Assembly: GCF_963678635.1 (NCBI RefSeq)
Contig: NC_087062.1
Location: 31,952,704 to 32,016,703, forward strand
DNA: 64,000 nucleotides
Reading direction: 5' to 3'
From: Symsagittifera roscoffensis
Lineage: Eukaryota > Xenacoelomorpha > Acoela > Convolutidae
The notes beneath the pieces are model-generated. The model made no database searches and was not told the origin of the DNA. It saw nothing but the letters and a program-made list of their open reading frames with translations. This document shows positions 1-13,000 of the stretch, piece by piece (the first letter of the stretch is position 1; the number at the start of each line of letters is the position of its first letter). Made by a program: the position numbers and the translations under genes.

Positions 1-1
1 C

Positions 2-424
2 GAATTTCTACTAAACTCTGAGGAAATGGATGTTGTATGGAATGCCCTGCGAGACAAAACTTTTAATGAAGAAGTCCATTTCGAGCATTTTTTCAACGCT
101 TTTCTCGGAACATTTTTTGAAGACGAAGCCGATCTTGTCAAACAAGTAATGCGTAAACTGGACCCAACTAGAACTGGCTATGCAATTCCAGATAATTTTT
201 TGAAGTTTCACAAGCCAGCGAGAACCAACGACTTGTATCGATTGCTTCAAAGGTTGGAACTACCAGATGTGAAAGAGCATTTTTCAGGTCGAAATGGAAG
301 AATTTCAGAAGATATAACCTGGGGAGCATTTAACGATTATTATTTTGTAGTTTATGCGTGCCTTAAAGATGTAAAAATGTTTGCTAAGCTAATATCTGAA
401 ACCTGGGGAGTTATGAGAGATTAG
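2..424 (+). CDS. Calcyphosine-like EF-hand protein, 3' end (5' truncated by window)
   Basis: The frame is open from the first bases of the window to a TAG at 422-424, giving about 140 C-terminal residues. The ATG at 26 is probably internal, because the same frame reads through upstream of it. Visible features are a helix-rich stretch containing NALRDKTFNEEVHFEHFF, a degenerate EF-hand-like loop (LDPTRTGYAIPDNF), and a C-terminal pattern of DYY, then a spaced aspartate and phenylalanine, then TWGV close to the end. That last pattern recalls the C-terminus of calcyphosine/CAPSL proteins, where F-x-DYY and a terminal AW precede the stop. The family consists of cytosolic calcium sensors. The loop here lacks a full set of calcium ligands, so binding may be lost. 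It converges on the PDZ gene that ends at 4083. Another EF-hand family remains possible. Confidence 0.5.
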   Translation, partial: EFLLNSEEMDVVWNALRDKTFNEEVHFEHFFNAFLGTFFEDEADLVKQVMRKLDPTRTGYAIPDNFLKFHKPARTNDLYRLLQRLELPDVKEHFSGRNGRISEDITWGAFNDYYFVVYACLKDVKMFAKLISETWGVMRD

Positions 425-1058
425 ATTGTAAATTCGTGTGCACAGAAGATTTATGTGTAAATATGTTTAAGTGTAAAATATCTATCCTTAGTTTAAACCT
501 TTTGGTAGTGATGATAATTTTCTATACAAATTTGTTCAAAATTTACTGTTATGCCTGCGAGTTTGGATCGGGATATTTATTGTTCCTCGGGCCACCCATG
601 TTATTGAAAAAACTTGGGTTTCAGGTGTCATCCACGGAGTCGAGCGTGTTTTTAACAGACTGTTAGTTTGAAATCGGTTTCCTGGAAGATTGTATTAGTG
701 TCCTTAATGATGAGGCAAACGATTTTACTTTTAAGTCGTTTGGGTTCTGCTTATTTGCGTGATTTTTTTGTCAGGTAAAAGTATTAAAATTTGATCACGC
801 TAAATTTTGATTTTTGGCTGTTTGAATTTTATCTTTCGTAATTTTAATTTACTAAAAGGATGGCAAATTACCAGCTCCAACTGCGTAAATGGCCGCTAAA
901 CTTCAATGAACTTTAGGTTGCAAAGTGGAGTTAAGTTTTCAGTTTTCCCAGCAAAATTAAAAATTATCTATTGATCCAGTTCTCTCAAATTGAATTACTT
1001 TTATCAAAAAAGTGTCTCTCATAAATTGTTTTAGAAGTTTTGTGGGCAGCTATTTTTT
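425..1058. other. Intergenic, degraded repeat remnants
   Basis: No coding region is supported. A 5'-degraded piece of the roughly 450-bp element (see 1059-1460) is visible at about 780-1050, recognisable from its 'cagttctctcaaattg' block. Confidence 0.4.
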
Positions 1059-1460
1059 AAGAGTAATGACCGTAGTGAAGACTCTTTTATAGGTCTCTTT
1101 CGCGGTTTGAGTTGTGATATGTCTTTCAAAATTCAGTGTCTTTCATTTGTTAGGAAGGCAAACTCCACTATCGACTAGCATAGCAAAAGTGTAAAGGTCA
1201 TGAAAAACATGATCGACTTCTAGTTACGAAAGTGGACTTTAGTTATCAGATTTCCCAGCGAAATAAATCCTTATCTATTGATCCAGTTTTCTCAAATCGG
1301 GTTAATTTCATGAAAAGATGTCAATCGTAAATAATCTAGAAATTCAAAGTGGTTGAAGGTCATCTGTTTTTTCTTCGAAGATTGAGATTTTTTCAAACAA
1401 TAATTCAGTTTTTTTCCTTTTTTGCGTGCATTACTCTATTCCAACTGCCAGTTGGCTATG
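1059..1460 (+). mobile_element. Short element R1, copy 1 (about 400 bp)
   Basis: It starts with aagagtaatgaccgtagtga and ends with cattactctattccaactg followed by ccagttggctatg. The outer 10-12 bases of the two ends are inverted (aagagtaatga / cattactct). The interior carries recognisable blocks (ggtcatgaaaaacatgatcg; gatttcccagcgaaat; tgatccagttttctcaaat) that recur at about 5155-5469, 9206-9671, 9690-10014, 20997-22214 and 40840-41285. It has no ORF, so this looks like a non-autonomous MITE-like family. Further fragments lie at 1860-2010. Confidence 0.6.
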
Positions 1461-2424
1461 TTTTCATTGGGATTCGAAGTTGAGAATTTTTCGAAAAACA
1501 AAAACTTTTTATATTTTTTTCGTTCAGTGACTTTTTTTTTCAATGCAATGAAAAACTTATTTCAGTCCAGTTTTCTCTGATTGAGCTAGTTTTTTTTTTA
1601 ATTAAAAAAGTGTTGATCATAAATAGAAAGTTTTGAAGTTGTGTTTCAATTCTTTTTTGGGATCATTGACATTTTAACAACTTTTTTTGGCTATGTTTCA
1701 GTGTGAAAGAAAGAAGTATTTTTCACTTTAATAGGTCTTGATGGTTTTTTTCAGGAAAAAGTTCATCTTTTACGGCTAATCTTCTGATTTTTTTGAAGTT
1801 CTAGAGAAATTCTTTTGCCAAAAAGAATGCACATTCCGCTCTCCAATTAGGAAAGTTGAAAAAATGTGAACTATTTCTAGGTTCTAAAGTTTCATTTTTT
1901 AGATTTCCAGCGGAGTAAATAAAATGCCCAGTTATACAGTTTTCTCAAACTGGGATAATTTCCTTGAAACATTTTCAATGATAAGTAGTTCTTGAAGTTC
2001 GAAGAGCCGTGAGGATTTTTTTGTTAAATTTATAAAATTATAAAGTGTTTGAAACCTGTTAATAATTTTTTTTTCGTTTTCCTTGTAATACCCCTCAAAA
2101 AACTCTTGCATAGGAAACAAGTTTTGCTCATCCAACGATGCAATATGTTGCCACTAAGCTGATTTAGTATAAATCGAAAAATCTTTAAGCGGAGTTAAGG
2201 AAAAAATAAAATCGTCAAAAATTATTGATTTGGATTTGGTGAATTTAAAACTAACATAAAAAAACTTGGAAAAGAACGGGTTTTGGAAGGCAAAAATTCT
2301 GAAAGTATGATTTTTGGTTGATTTCATTATTGCATTTGTAATAATTCCGTTCACATTAACTGACGGAGCAAAAATTTGAAAACTTATTTGAAAAGAAAAC
2401 TATCAAAATTTCAGTTATTTACTT

Positions 2425-2990
2425 TTGCGAGAGCAAGTGTCTTGTAATCGGGAACAAGACTTTTTTTCCCGTCAACAACTTTTCTTGCAAATTTGTAGGA
2501 AATTGTGAAGTTGTTTTATTAGTGAACCTTAGCAACTTCGAGACTACTTCTCACTTGGTATAGAGGTTTTGCATTTGCCTTTGTACCCCGAAGTCTTGGC
2601 TCGAGTACCCACCGGCCGGACCTTGTTTTTTCAGGTTGCATTAAATTGAACTTTTTTCCTGTCGAAATAGATGTGTCGGAATTTCAATTGTTTCCTATTG
2701 TTTTGGCTTATTTGCCACATCGGGGGTTTTTAATGCTTTCAACAATTTTCAGTAAATGGTTTTGGCTTTTGTTCAGCGGCGTAGTTACCTTAAAATTGCT
2801 AAAAATTTTCCAAGACTATTTTTGCTTTCTGCTCAATGGTTATCCACCCGCTTTTTGTTGTCTTTGTAGCCGCTTGTTAAAAACTAAAAGCTTATTTAAA
2901 ACTTGTGTTCATTTTTTTGGCTGTTTCTATTCGTTCGCATGCAATGCTGTGGTTGCTTTGAATCGTAAATGATGCGAAACAAGCGCAGGA
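2425..2990 (+). repeat. Diverged copy of hairpin-ended family C
   Basis: It opens with gcgagagcaagtgtcttgta and then 'aatcgggaacaagac', matching the diagnostic 5' end of the 1-2 kb family C elements (copies at 29672, 32862, 41795, 57437). A tRNA-like B-box region (cttggctcgagtaccc) follows at about 2595. The 3' end is vague. Confidence 0.35.
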
Positions 2991-3291
2991 TTGCAAGCAA
3001 TGTTTAAAATCTATAAGAAATTATAAATTTCTACGTAGAATTTTTAAAAGCATTTAGCTCAACCAATGGGATTATTTAATGGCATTCAGAAATTCAGATG
3101 AAAGCTGAACCTTCAAAAAGAGTTTGTGCTTCGCTTCGGGAACTAAGCGACATAAATTAACAGACTGACGTCATATTTTTTGTGCGGTTTCCTTTTGAGT
3201 TTAGAAGACGCCGCAATAATTGTACTTGCAATTAGGAGCCTCGAACCTTTATCAACAGTTTTGACAACTACTTGGTTGGAACACATTTTTA

Positions 3292-3619
3292 CACTAACGA
3301 GCAGCGAAGTGTATTAGTACGAACCTTCTTTTTTTCTTAACTAACTCGCAAATAAAAGTGTTCACTAATTTGTGGGCACTTTTGCTGTAATCACGATCTG
3401 TAGCATTGGAAACGTCATAACTTCTGTTCTCTGCTTTATTTGTGGCTAGTGTTAATGAGTTATTAAGCGTCCGTGGCTGAGTGGTTAGTGCGGGAGACTC
3501 ATCATCTCTAGGTTGCACATGGAATCAGAGACGTAGCCGAAATTTTATTGCACTTTATAGAGCTGCTTTTTATCGTGTTCTCGCTATTGTCTGCGAAGCG
3601 AGGCTTCGCTTCTGTGTAG
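3292..3619 (+). repeat. tRNA-derived SINE, copy 1
   Basis: A block of about 330 bp begins tgtattagtacgaaccttct, contains the tRNA-like stretch ccgtggctgagtggttagtg at about 3470 (Ser/Leu-type A box), and ends with the small hairpin gcgaagcgaggcttcgc plus ttctgtgt. Related copies are at 7680, 19481, 19829, 43905 and 46042. No acceptor stem pairs around it, so it is a SINE and not a tRNA gene. Confidence 0.6.
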
Positions 3620-4052
3620 AAATTTTTCTATCTGTATAAAAAAAATTGTCAGCACAAATATTAGATAACACCAAAAAATGTTACAATGATACATGCAATT
3701 GCGCCAATTGATTACTGTTAACGCAATCTTTAAAGGCAATAGAAGATCCACGATTTGGGATCCACCATTGAGATCCAACATTGAGTTTATATCCGTAAGT
3801 AAATCAAACTCACTTTTCTTACTGATTAAAAGTCAGAGTGTTAATTAGAAATTCCTTGGCTTTGCACTTCCAAAAAGTCAGGCAGGTTTTTTTTGGATAT
3901 TTGAACCTGTATCAAAGTTCCGTCTATTCTTACCCTATGTGCCTGTTTCGTCTTTTTTCTTTGGTTTACACCAGGAAACTTGGATCACTTATATGTGATG
4001 TCCTTTTAAAATTAGGTTCGCGAATTCGTCAATTTAATTTGTGCATTTGTAT
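3620..4052. other. Intergenic
   Basis: I see no gene or named repeat here between the SINE and the polyadenylation signal of the minus-strand PDZ gene. Confidence 0.4.
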
Positions 4053-4058
4053 TTTATT
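4053..4058 (-). terminator. AATAAA polyadenylation signal of the PDZ scaffold gene
   Basis: tttatt on the + strand reads AATAAA on the minus strand, 25 bp beyond the stop codon at 4083-4085. The 3' UTR would be very short. Confidence 0.4.
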
Positions 4059-4082
4059 GTGCTAATTTTTTTAAATGTAGTT

Positions 4083-7000
4083 TCAAGACTCAACAGATCC
4101 ATGGTCTCCGTTTGTATTTCGATCGTCGTTCAAGAACATGATTGATTGGACGATGAACCTCAAATGAGACCTGCACTGTTTAATGATAGTGATTGCCTCT
4201 TCTCTTGTGACCCTGGTGAGATCGGTACCGTTGACCGAGGTCAGTCTGTCCCATGGATAAATGCGGTCTGAAACAAAAATAATTTATTTTCATTGAGATT
4301 CCAATAAACTTGGGCTGATATGAGTTACGGTAATCATTTCAGATAACAGTTTTGATTGCTCATTTCAGATATCTAATATCTGTTTACAGCCCCAGTTGAA
4401 ACTCGATTTGATCAATTAAGGTCTTCAATGTCGAAGCACGTACCTTCTCCTTTTAAATCCGCAGCACTCCCCTCTCTCACACTCTGAACTATGATCCCAA
4501 TTGCGGCATAGTCGACAATACTGATTCCAAGCGATTCGTTTTCCGCTTTCACTATCTCGACGAATCTCTTGGGCCCCAATGTCATCTGCTCGAAACTGGG
4601 TTCCTGGCTTTGAACCGAAGAGGCATATGGGGAAACAAAGGTGTTCGTTGAGAAATCAGGAGCGTCGGATTCGGCGACGTTTTCCGGCTGTTCATTAATT
4701 CGTTCTTGGGAACTCGGAACTTCTTCCATGTAGGCTTCCTCAGCGTTCGCACTGTGCAGGCTTTCACGAAGAGTAGAGGCTTCAGAATTGAGACTAATGA
4801 TGTTGCCTGTCTGTAAGAAGTAGTCTGCTTCCTCTCCCGGTACATAGTGAAGTTCTACTGCATTGACAAATCGGGGATCTGTGACGGCCGTCTGCATTAT
4901 TGGCTGCAGTTCTGTCGGTACGCTGCCCAGTTCATAACCGTTAATCGCCACCAGATAGTCACCGAAAATAGAAAATCGACTAGGAAACATTCTTTCTCAA
5001 CTCGTGTTTCCCTGAGAAAAAATCACGCTGAGTTGCATCAATTAAGTAGATAATCAAACTTTCTGTCGGTTAAATAGTCTATTATCTGAAGTTTTTTCCT
5101 AAGGGTATAAGTTTTATAAATACTTTCTAAGGTCTTTTCATTTATTTTGTTAAAACGAAGACAAACTCTTCTATCGAACAGCAAAAGTGTAAAGGTAACG
5201 AAAAACGCTATCGACTTCGTGTCGAAAATGGTATTTAAATTTCAAGATTTCCCAGCGAAATGAACAATTTACCTATTTACCTATCCAGTTATCTCAAATC
5301 GGGTTAATTTTATTATTGAAGTAGCAAAAACAAATTGCTCTAGAATTTCAAAGAGCTTTAAGGCCATACGTTTTTTACTTTGAAATTCGAAAGTCAAAGA
5401 TTTGTCAAAGAACAAGTCAGCATTTTTTTCTGTTTACAACTGCATTTTTTCAACTGTCTGTGGCCTATGAAATTTATTCCTTCAGTAGGCCTCAAAAGAG
5501 ACAGGAAACCTCAGTTACAGTGCAACTAGACTGATTATTAGGTAGATGGTACCTTCTTGCAGTCGTCCATCCTGTCCTACGAGACCATCTGACGTGATAG
5601 TTCTGACTAGCATGCCGGCATTGTGGAAAGGTATCAGCCTCTCTTTGTCGTGAGGAGAGACGAGGCCCATGCCCATTCGCTGCTCAGATTTTTTCTCAAT
5701 CACGATGTTCTTCACTAGCTCGTCTGGCCATTTTGTAATCTGCGATTGAAAAACTCAGTTTTAAACTTAATCTCTTGGCCAGCTTTGGTTAAAATGTCTC
5801 TTCCAAGAAGAGTTTTTTTTATCAGTTGATCCAAAGAGCTGTCGATTTTTTGGAAAAAAAACTGTAATTGCAATGCTTATTCAGATGCGGCTCATAAGTT
5901 CACAGATTGTTTATGTGTAAACCTGTGATAAAGTGCTGTTGTCCTCTGGTTCGTTCCGTATAGTCCCCGGCTGTTGCGAGCCGTTGAGTTCTGACAGTTC
6001 GTCTTGAACTATTGTTGTACCAGGACTTTCGTTTGCTCTGCTCTGATTGACGGAAGAAGCGCTCGTCACTCTGTAAGTGAGGTGATTGTTATTGACTCGA
6101 CTTGGATCTCGCTCGCGTATGTTGGCCATCTTTTCACTGCCAGACTTGGAGTGAGAGTAAGCAACTTTGTTTGAGGGAGCGTCGAAACTGACATCGATAT
6201 TTGTGGAAACTGTGTTGTCCAATCTAGGTAGAAGAATACTTTTGTAATTTGATTCATTGAAAGTTCCTATTTTTTAAATGACACTATTTAATCATGGAGA
6301 CTTTCCAAACTATTTGGTTTGAAAATATTCTAAATCGCAAGGTGTTTTTTTGTGTGGTCAATATCTTAATTACCCTGAATTTCAAGTACTTCTGAATTAA
6401 TCGAGCTTATTAGGAGTATATTTCGAATTTTGAGTGCAGTGATGTCCAGTTTAAAAAAATTAACCAAGTTCTTAACCATTAACCAATTTAATTTTTAACC
6501 ATGTTGAAATCGGTTTACCAGGTTTGCCTTCAAACATTGTTAAAACAAATTATAAAAACTCTCAATTTTTTGATAAACTATGCAAGATTTGAAAGTATTT
6601 GACACGCGAACTTTGTCGGACGTTATCAAATTGTATTCAGTTTCCAAAATAGCTAATTATCAATCGATGGAGCACGACTCAGTGGAGGTTTGGTGTGACT
6701 TGGGAAAAAAGTTCCTGGACCTTACTTCAATTGAGAATTTGATATAGTTCAAATTGCTTAAAAGTTGATAGAAAATCCAGGTTTATTTGATTTAAAAAGA
6801 GCTGTATTTAACCAATTGCTAGGCAAAGGGTTATATTGGACATCACTGTTTGAGTGAACAACTTACATTTGGTACTCCTTTCGCTTCTCCTGCTTGATTT
6901 TATGGCCATCAAATTGGTCATTCTCGAGTTCGGAATCAGATTGCGATTTCACGCTTCTGCCGATGTTCCGCACGTCCGGTTTCGCCTCATTCCCAAGCAA

Positions 7001-10000
7001 TGCAAACATCTTTTTGTTGGCGGTTTTTAACAGAGGCTTGTCGCTTTTGTCCTCTTTCATGCTTTCTTCGGTTATATTATCATGTCTTTCGTCGTCTTCT
7101 AATTCGTCTTCGTCAAATTCACTGTCGTATTCACTTCCGTCTGCTTCATCTTCCTCGTTGTCCTGCTCGATCAGGTCAGATCCCTGGATTTGGTGGTACC
7201 TGAAAAGTTTCACTGTTATAAACTGTCAATGAACGTAATTATTATGATTTTTTAAAGCTTATATTGCCTTTTTAGGTTAAATTTTGATATTTGGCGGTTT
7301 GATTTTTGAATAGTGTTTAAGTACGATTCAAATTCATTTGCTAAAAGGAAGGCAAAATCGCTCTGTATTACAAAAGTGAAAATGGTGTGAAAAACATGAA
7401 CGTAAAAGAAAATTTTTTTGTACTGATTCAGTTCTCTCAGTCTGAGTTACTTTTATTTAAAAAGTGTCAGCTATAAAAAAGATTATTGAAATTGAAAAAG
7501 TTTTAAGGCAATATAATTAATGTTAGTAAACAATGTTAACTGGAAAGTTTAAAAGTTTTTTTTTTAAATTCAATCATTTTTTCAATTTCTTTGTGCTCAT
7601 TGATGCATTTGCAGCTGCCTCTTGGCGATGTTACCTAAATAATAATGAAAAGATTTGATATCAACAGTAATTACACCTTCGAGCGTTAGTGTATTAGAAC
7701 GAATCTTATTTTCTAACCCAACTCGCAGATAAATGTGGCCATTAAAATTTTCTCTTGGTGGAGCTTTTGCTATAATCACAATCTGAAGCATTGGAAATTT
7801 CATAACATCTGTTCTACCTTATTTGTGGCTATTGTTTAGGATTTATTAAGTGTCGGTGGCTTGTGTGTGAAACTCATAATCTCTAGGTCTCTGATCGAAT
7901 CCGAGAAGTATCCGATTTTTTTTTCGAAATCGAGGCTTATTTCTACATTTTCTCATTGCGCTTTATAGAGCTGCTTTTTGTCGTATTCTCGCCTGGGTTT
8001 GCGAAGCGCAGCTTTGCCTCTGTCTCATTTTTGTATATCTTTTGAGGTTTTAAATACTATCCAAGAATTTTACGCTTACGATTAGCCAGAGCTATCAAAT
8101 CAGAATCTAGACCTATACCATGTAGTTAGTTCGTCTACCCGTTCCATTCGAATGTAAATTTATCAACTCCGATTTTGTATTTCATTTTTTTCCCGTTTTT
8201 TTTTGTTCTTTTTTGCCGCTTAACAGGTTGCGGCGTCTATTATTTAAACTTGGTGGCTTCGTCTTTCGTCGTGTGAAAAGCTACAGAAGTTTGTTTTGCA
8301 TATGTGTGTTTTGAAGGGGATCAATTGTTAGAAATTCTTTAAAAAATTTATTAGAACAATGTTTGTTTCGGCTCAACGGGTGTCTGCCCAAGTATTTTCG
8401 GCTTTGTTACCGCTTCCTAAGTTTTGCACCAATGCTAGCTTGACAATCAGATGTCTTTCTTGCTTTTAAAAAAATCAAACAGCTTTTTTCAACACAATTC
8501 GAGACAGGTATGTGAAGTTTTTCTGACATAAAAAATTGTCTCAATGATTTTCTTCTCATTTTCTTTCGGCCAGTTTGCCATGTTATGTTTGTGTTGAATC
8601 GAAATTGGTGCAAAGCTCCGCTCAGCCTCTTTGTGTTAAATGTTTAGGGTTTGATTTAAATGTGTCTTGGAAACCTATACAAGATATTCGTTGCATGAAA
8701 CTAGAATAACCATTTGACTTTACCTTAGTGGTATGAACTTGCGGACACCAATGGTGATTGGCCCCTTGTGTAGATGATTCATAAGATTAACGAAGTCTTT
8801 GCCAAGGCACTTTGAGGTGTCGTAGTTCATGACCTGAAGCAGAGAAAAGATAATGATGTTTTTCCTGGGCGAAGTACCTGAATGGCTCATGGTGAATGAT
8901 TTTGGATTTGCGAAGATTTCCAGGAGGATGACATGGACCCCTACAAACGTGACCGAATCGGGATTCGAACACACAACAAATTTCGATTTCGGCGGTTTGA
9001 ATTTTTTCTTTCATGATTTCATTTGCTAAAGCCGCTAAAATTTGAATTATTTTTAGGTTGGAAAGTGGAGTTTAGTTTCAGGTGTTCCAGCGGAATGAAA
9101 AATTGTCTATTGATCAGTTTTCTCAAATTGAATTAATTTTTATTAAAGAAGTGTCTCTTATAAATTGTTCTAGAAGTTCATAGTTTTGAGGGCAGCTATT
9201 TTTAAAAAGTAATGACCGTAGTGAAGACTCTTCTATAGGTTTTGTTGAGTTATTTATTTTGTTTTTTTTTTAGGAAAAAATCTTTAAATTAGTTCACGCT
9301 TAATTTTGCTTTTTCGCGGTTTGACTTGTGATTTCTTTTTAAGTTCAGTGCACTTCCTTTGTTAGAAGGATGGCAAACGCCACTATCGACTAGAAAAAGG
9401 TCATGAAAAACATGATCGACTTCTAGTTTCGAAAGTGGAATTTAATTATCAGATTTCGCAGCGAAATGAAATCTTTACTTATTGACCCAGTTTTCGCAAA
9501 GTGGGTTAATTTCATGAAAAATTGTCAATCATGAATAATCTAGAAATTCAAAGAGGTTGAAGGTAATGTGTTTTGTCTTCGAAATTCGAAGATTGAGATT
9601 TTTTTAAACAATAATACAGTTTTTTTTCTGTTTTGCGTGCATTACTCTTTTCCAACTTTCAGTTGGCTATGTTTTCTTAAGTACAGTGCATTTCCATTGT
9701 TAGAAAGAAGGAAAACTCCACTATAGACTAAGAAAAGTGTAAAGGTCACGAAAAACTTGATCGATTTCTAGTTTCGAAAGTGGAATTTAATTATCAGATT
9801 TCGCAGCGAAATAAATCCTTATCTATTGATCCAGTGTTCTCAAATCGGGTTAATTTCATGAAAAGATGTCAATCGTAAATAATCTAGAAATTCAAAGTGG
9901 TTGAAGGTCATCTGTTTTTTCTTCGAAGATTGAGATTTTTTCAACAATAATTCAGTTTTTTTTCTGTTTCTTTGCTTGCATTACTCTTTTCCAACTGTCA

Positions 10001-13000
10001 GTTGGCTATGTTTTCATTGGAGTTTGAAAGTTCAGATTTTTTCAAACAAGTAGAATTTCTATTTTTTGCGTTCATTGACTCTTTTCCAGCTGTCTGTAGG
10101 CTATGTTTCAATCATTAGAACGCGGAGTACAAAAATTATCCGAATTTGTTCTTCTGCGAACCTGTACTATTCGGTCATTTGGAGCCATGATGTCAGCTTT
10201 TTCTGCCTCCCCACCCTCCATGATTTCTTGTACCACAATCGCTGGACTTCCATCTTCAATGTTAATCTGAGATATCTTCAGACCCATGCTTTCTCCCTCA
10301 ATCTTCATAACTGTGCACAAGCTCGCCTCTGGTTCCCACGATGCTTCCACAAACATGACACTGTTGTCGGCTTCTAGAGTGCCTTCGCCTCTTGAGTTGA
10401 CAGAACTGAGATCCAATTCATTTGCATTCGCGCGCGAGTCTGCAGCTGTCTCTGTTTTGGAGTATATTGAGCTTAGTTCGACGTCAGGGAAGATTTCCTG
10501 ATATTCTGTCATTTTTGATCTCCGCAGCTCGTCGTAGTCGTTTTCAGGGGACTAGTAAAATTATCAGGTTATTTCATCAGAGCAGATTTTTCACAAAAAG
10601 GATGATTAAAGCGTTAGTTTCAACGTTTACCCTTTAAATTTTGAAGGAACAACAAAAAATCAAACCAATGTCGAAATTGAGTGTTGGACTTGAACTTTTT
10701 CAAGTTTTTAGACCCAAACCCTTGCATTGTTTATATTCATACATTAGTTCCTATGAATATATTAGGTGTACAATTGGTAAATGATTATATGCATTGTGTG
10801 CATTATAGGTACCTCATTAGTGGGGTCTCCACTCGCGTTTATTCTTTCATTGTTTGACAGCTGACGTTCATTAGCTTTTGATGGTCCCTGTGTTGTAGGG
10901 TCGGATATGTGTGGATTTCTAGCATAGCTGTAGATGTGCTGTTCTGACCTTGAGTGAGTCGCCTCTTTGAATGGAGTAGTAGCGTTGTTGTGTTTCGGCT
11001 TGACGAGTCGCTCGTTTGATTGAGATCTATGGACCATGCTTGCCGTTGTGTCATTGAATTCCGATCTCTGAAAGACCGTTTATTTTTGTAGAAGAAATTG
11101 AACAAAATTTACTAGTCTGAGCTATCATTGTGAACCATTTTAAGTACTATTACTTTAGAATTTCAGATATCACAATTTACCGGACACGCCTATGCTGAAA
11201 ATCAAAACTGAACAGTTTTCTATTGCTGTTTAGTTTTGTATCAGCAAAAAAATTTGAAACGTGTACTGTGATTTCATTGTATTTGTCCGGCTTGTAGACA
11301 TGAAGTGGAGTTTCTTTGTGACTCCGACTTGCTCTCGCTGGTTTATTGGTGGGGTCGCTTGGTCCACCGTGAATTTTTCCAAACATTGGATTCATTGAAA
11401 ATTCTGGACCTTGCAATTCCTGAAAAAAGCCAGCAAACTATTTATGAAAAAATGACTTTATTGTTTATTCGAGAAAAAATGGAGGGTATTGCTGGCCTTT
11501 AAATTAAGAAAAGTTTTAGCTGTGTAATCTATTGTTCCTTGGATTTTCAATTTTTAGGCTAAAATTTGAGACAACCTAGTGATAGTGTAGCCGAGATTTT
11601 ATAATGAGACTCACATCTTGCTCATGTTTTAAAATGCTGTGAGAATGAGAGTTCCGATTGTTTCGACTGTAAACCACTGTGATGTGTCTCCGTTTGTCAA
11701 ATTGGGGACCGTAAAAGCGAGAAAATGCTGGGTTAAAAGGATCCATGTTCCATGTTTGGATCCCGTCGATTTCCAGAAGATTGTCTCCGGACTCCAAGGG
11801 GTATGCGTTGATAAGATTCGTTGGTCTACCTTGTGGTTGTTGGTTGTGTCGAATTTTGGGAACCTGGTCCACGCTATGAAAAAGTGATCATTAATCATCG
11901 ATAAGAAGTTAGTAGAATTTAACTGCCCCTGCATGAAAAAAATGTTCAATGTTAGCTGCGAATTAATATTTGTGAATGATATAATTTTGCCGTAATTGAT
12001 TGGCGAAAAACTCCTTTAAGCTTTTTGAATCTTGGATGAATTGCTCTCATGCACATTATTTGGAAATGAGGAGCTTATTTTAATTCTCACATGTATTTGA
12101 GAGCACCTGTAGATGGATCGCTGTGTTCTTTCACCATAGACATCAGATGTTCAGCTATTACTTGACAATGCTGCACTTCGAAACCTTCGCCCAATCTTCT
12201 CTGGTGTGTCTTTATCCTCTCTTCTACCGTCCCTTGATTCGGTTCGTCCAAATCATCATCCTGAGAACCCATTTCGGCTTCTCTTAAGAAAGTTAAATGG
12301 ACTTCTTTCGAATTCTGCTTGAGAAGCGTCAAAGACTCGTCTTTGGTCAGGTGACTTATTGACTGCCCGTTGACGGCCACTATTTGGTCCATAGGTTGGA
12401 TAAGGCCGCATTTGTCAGCGGGAGATCCGGGTACGACGTCTTTTATAAAGAGTCGCTCGTCTTTGAAGTCTTTGCTTCCAGGGAGCGACCGAATGTTGAT
12501 TCCTGGAATCAAAACAACGAATTCCCTTTTGTAAATATGTTTGAAATTTCAAACATAATTTTTGAAGTTCCTTGCCTTTCTCATGACGTTTTAACAGATT
12601 TTTAATTGGATTTGTTTTTTTTTAGCTGCTACTACTTAAACGATGCTTAGATGTACTGTCTTACCTAGGGAACCAAATTGCTTCACCAGAGTAGCGTGAA
12701 AGAATTCGTTCAGATTTTGGTCGAACCGGATAGGATAGTCGAACCTCTGGTATCTGATGACTGTCAAATCAGCAACTCTTCCGCACGATTTTAAAATTGT
12801 AACCACTTCATTTGAGTTCAAACCATGAATCGGAACATTGCTGATAGCTTGGATGATGTCTCCTTTTCTAAGATTTCCGTCTTTCCAGGCAATTCCGTTT
12901 TCAACTATTTTTTCGACCACTGTCAATGTGTCTAATGTTACAATTGCAAATCCGAAACTCCCGCCGATCTCGTTCGTTTCGAGGCTGATAGTTAATTTTT

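Noticed and set aside
2646-2972. 108-codon Cys/Phe-rich open frame
   Set aside because: It lies inside a decayed family C repeat and shows no family features.
3466-3545. tRNA-Ser/Leu-like sequence as a functional tRNA gene
   Set aside because: No closing acceptor stem and the same core recurs inside longer repeats, so it is a SINE.
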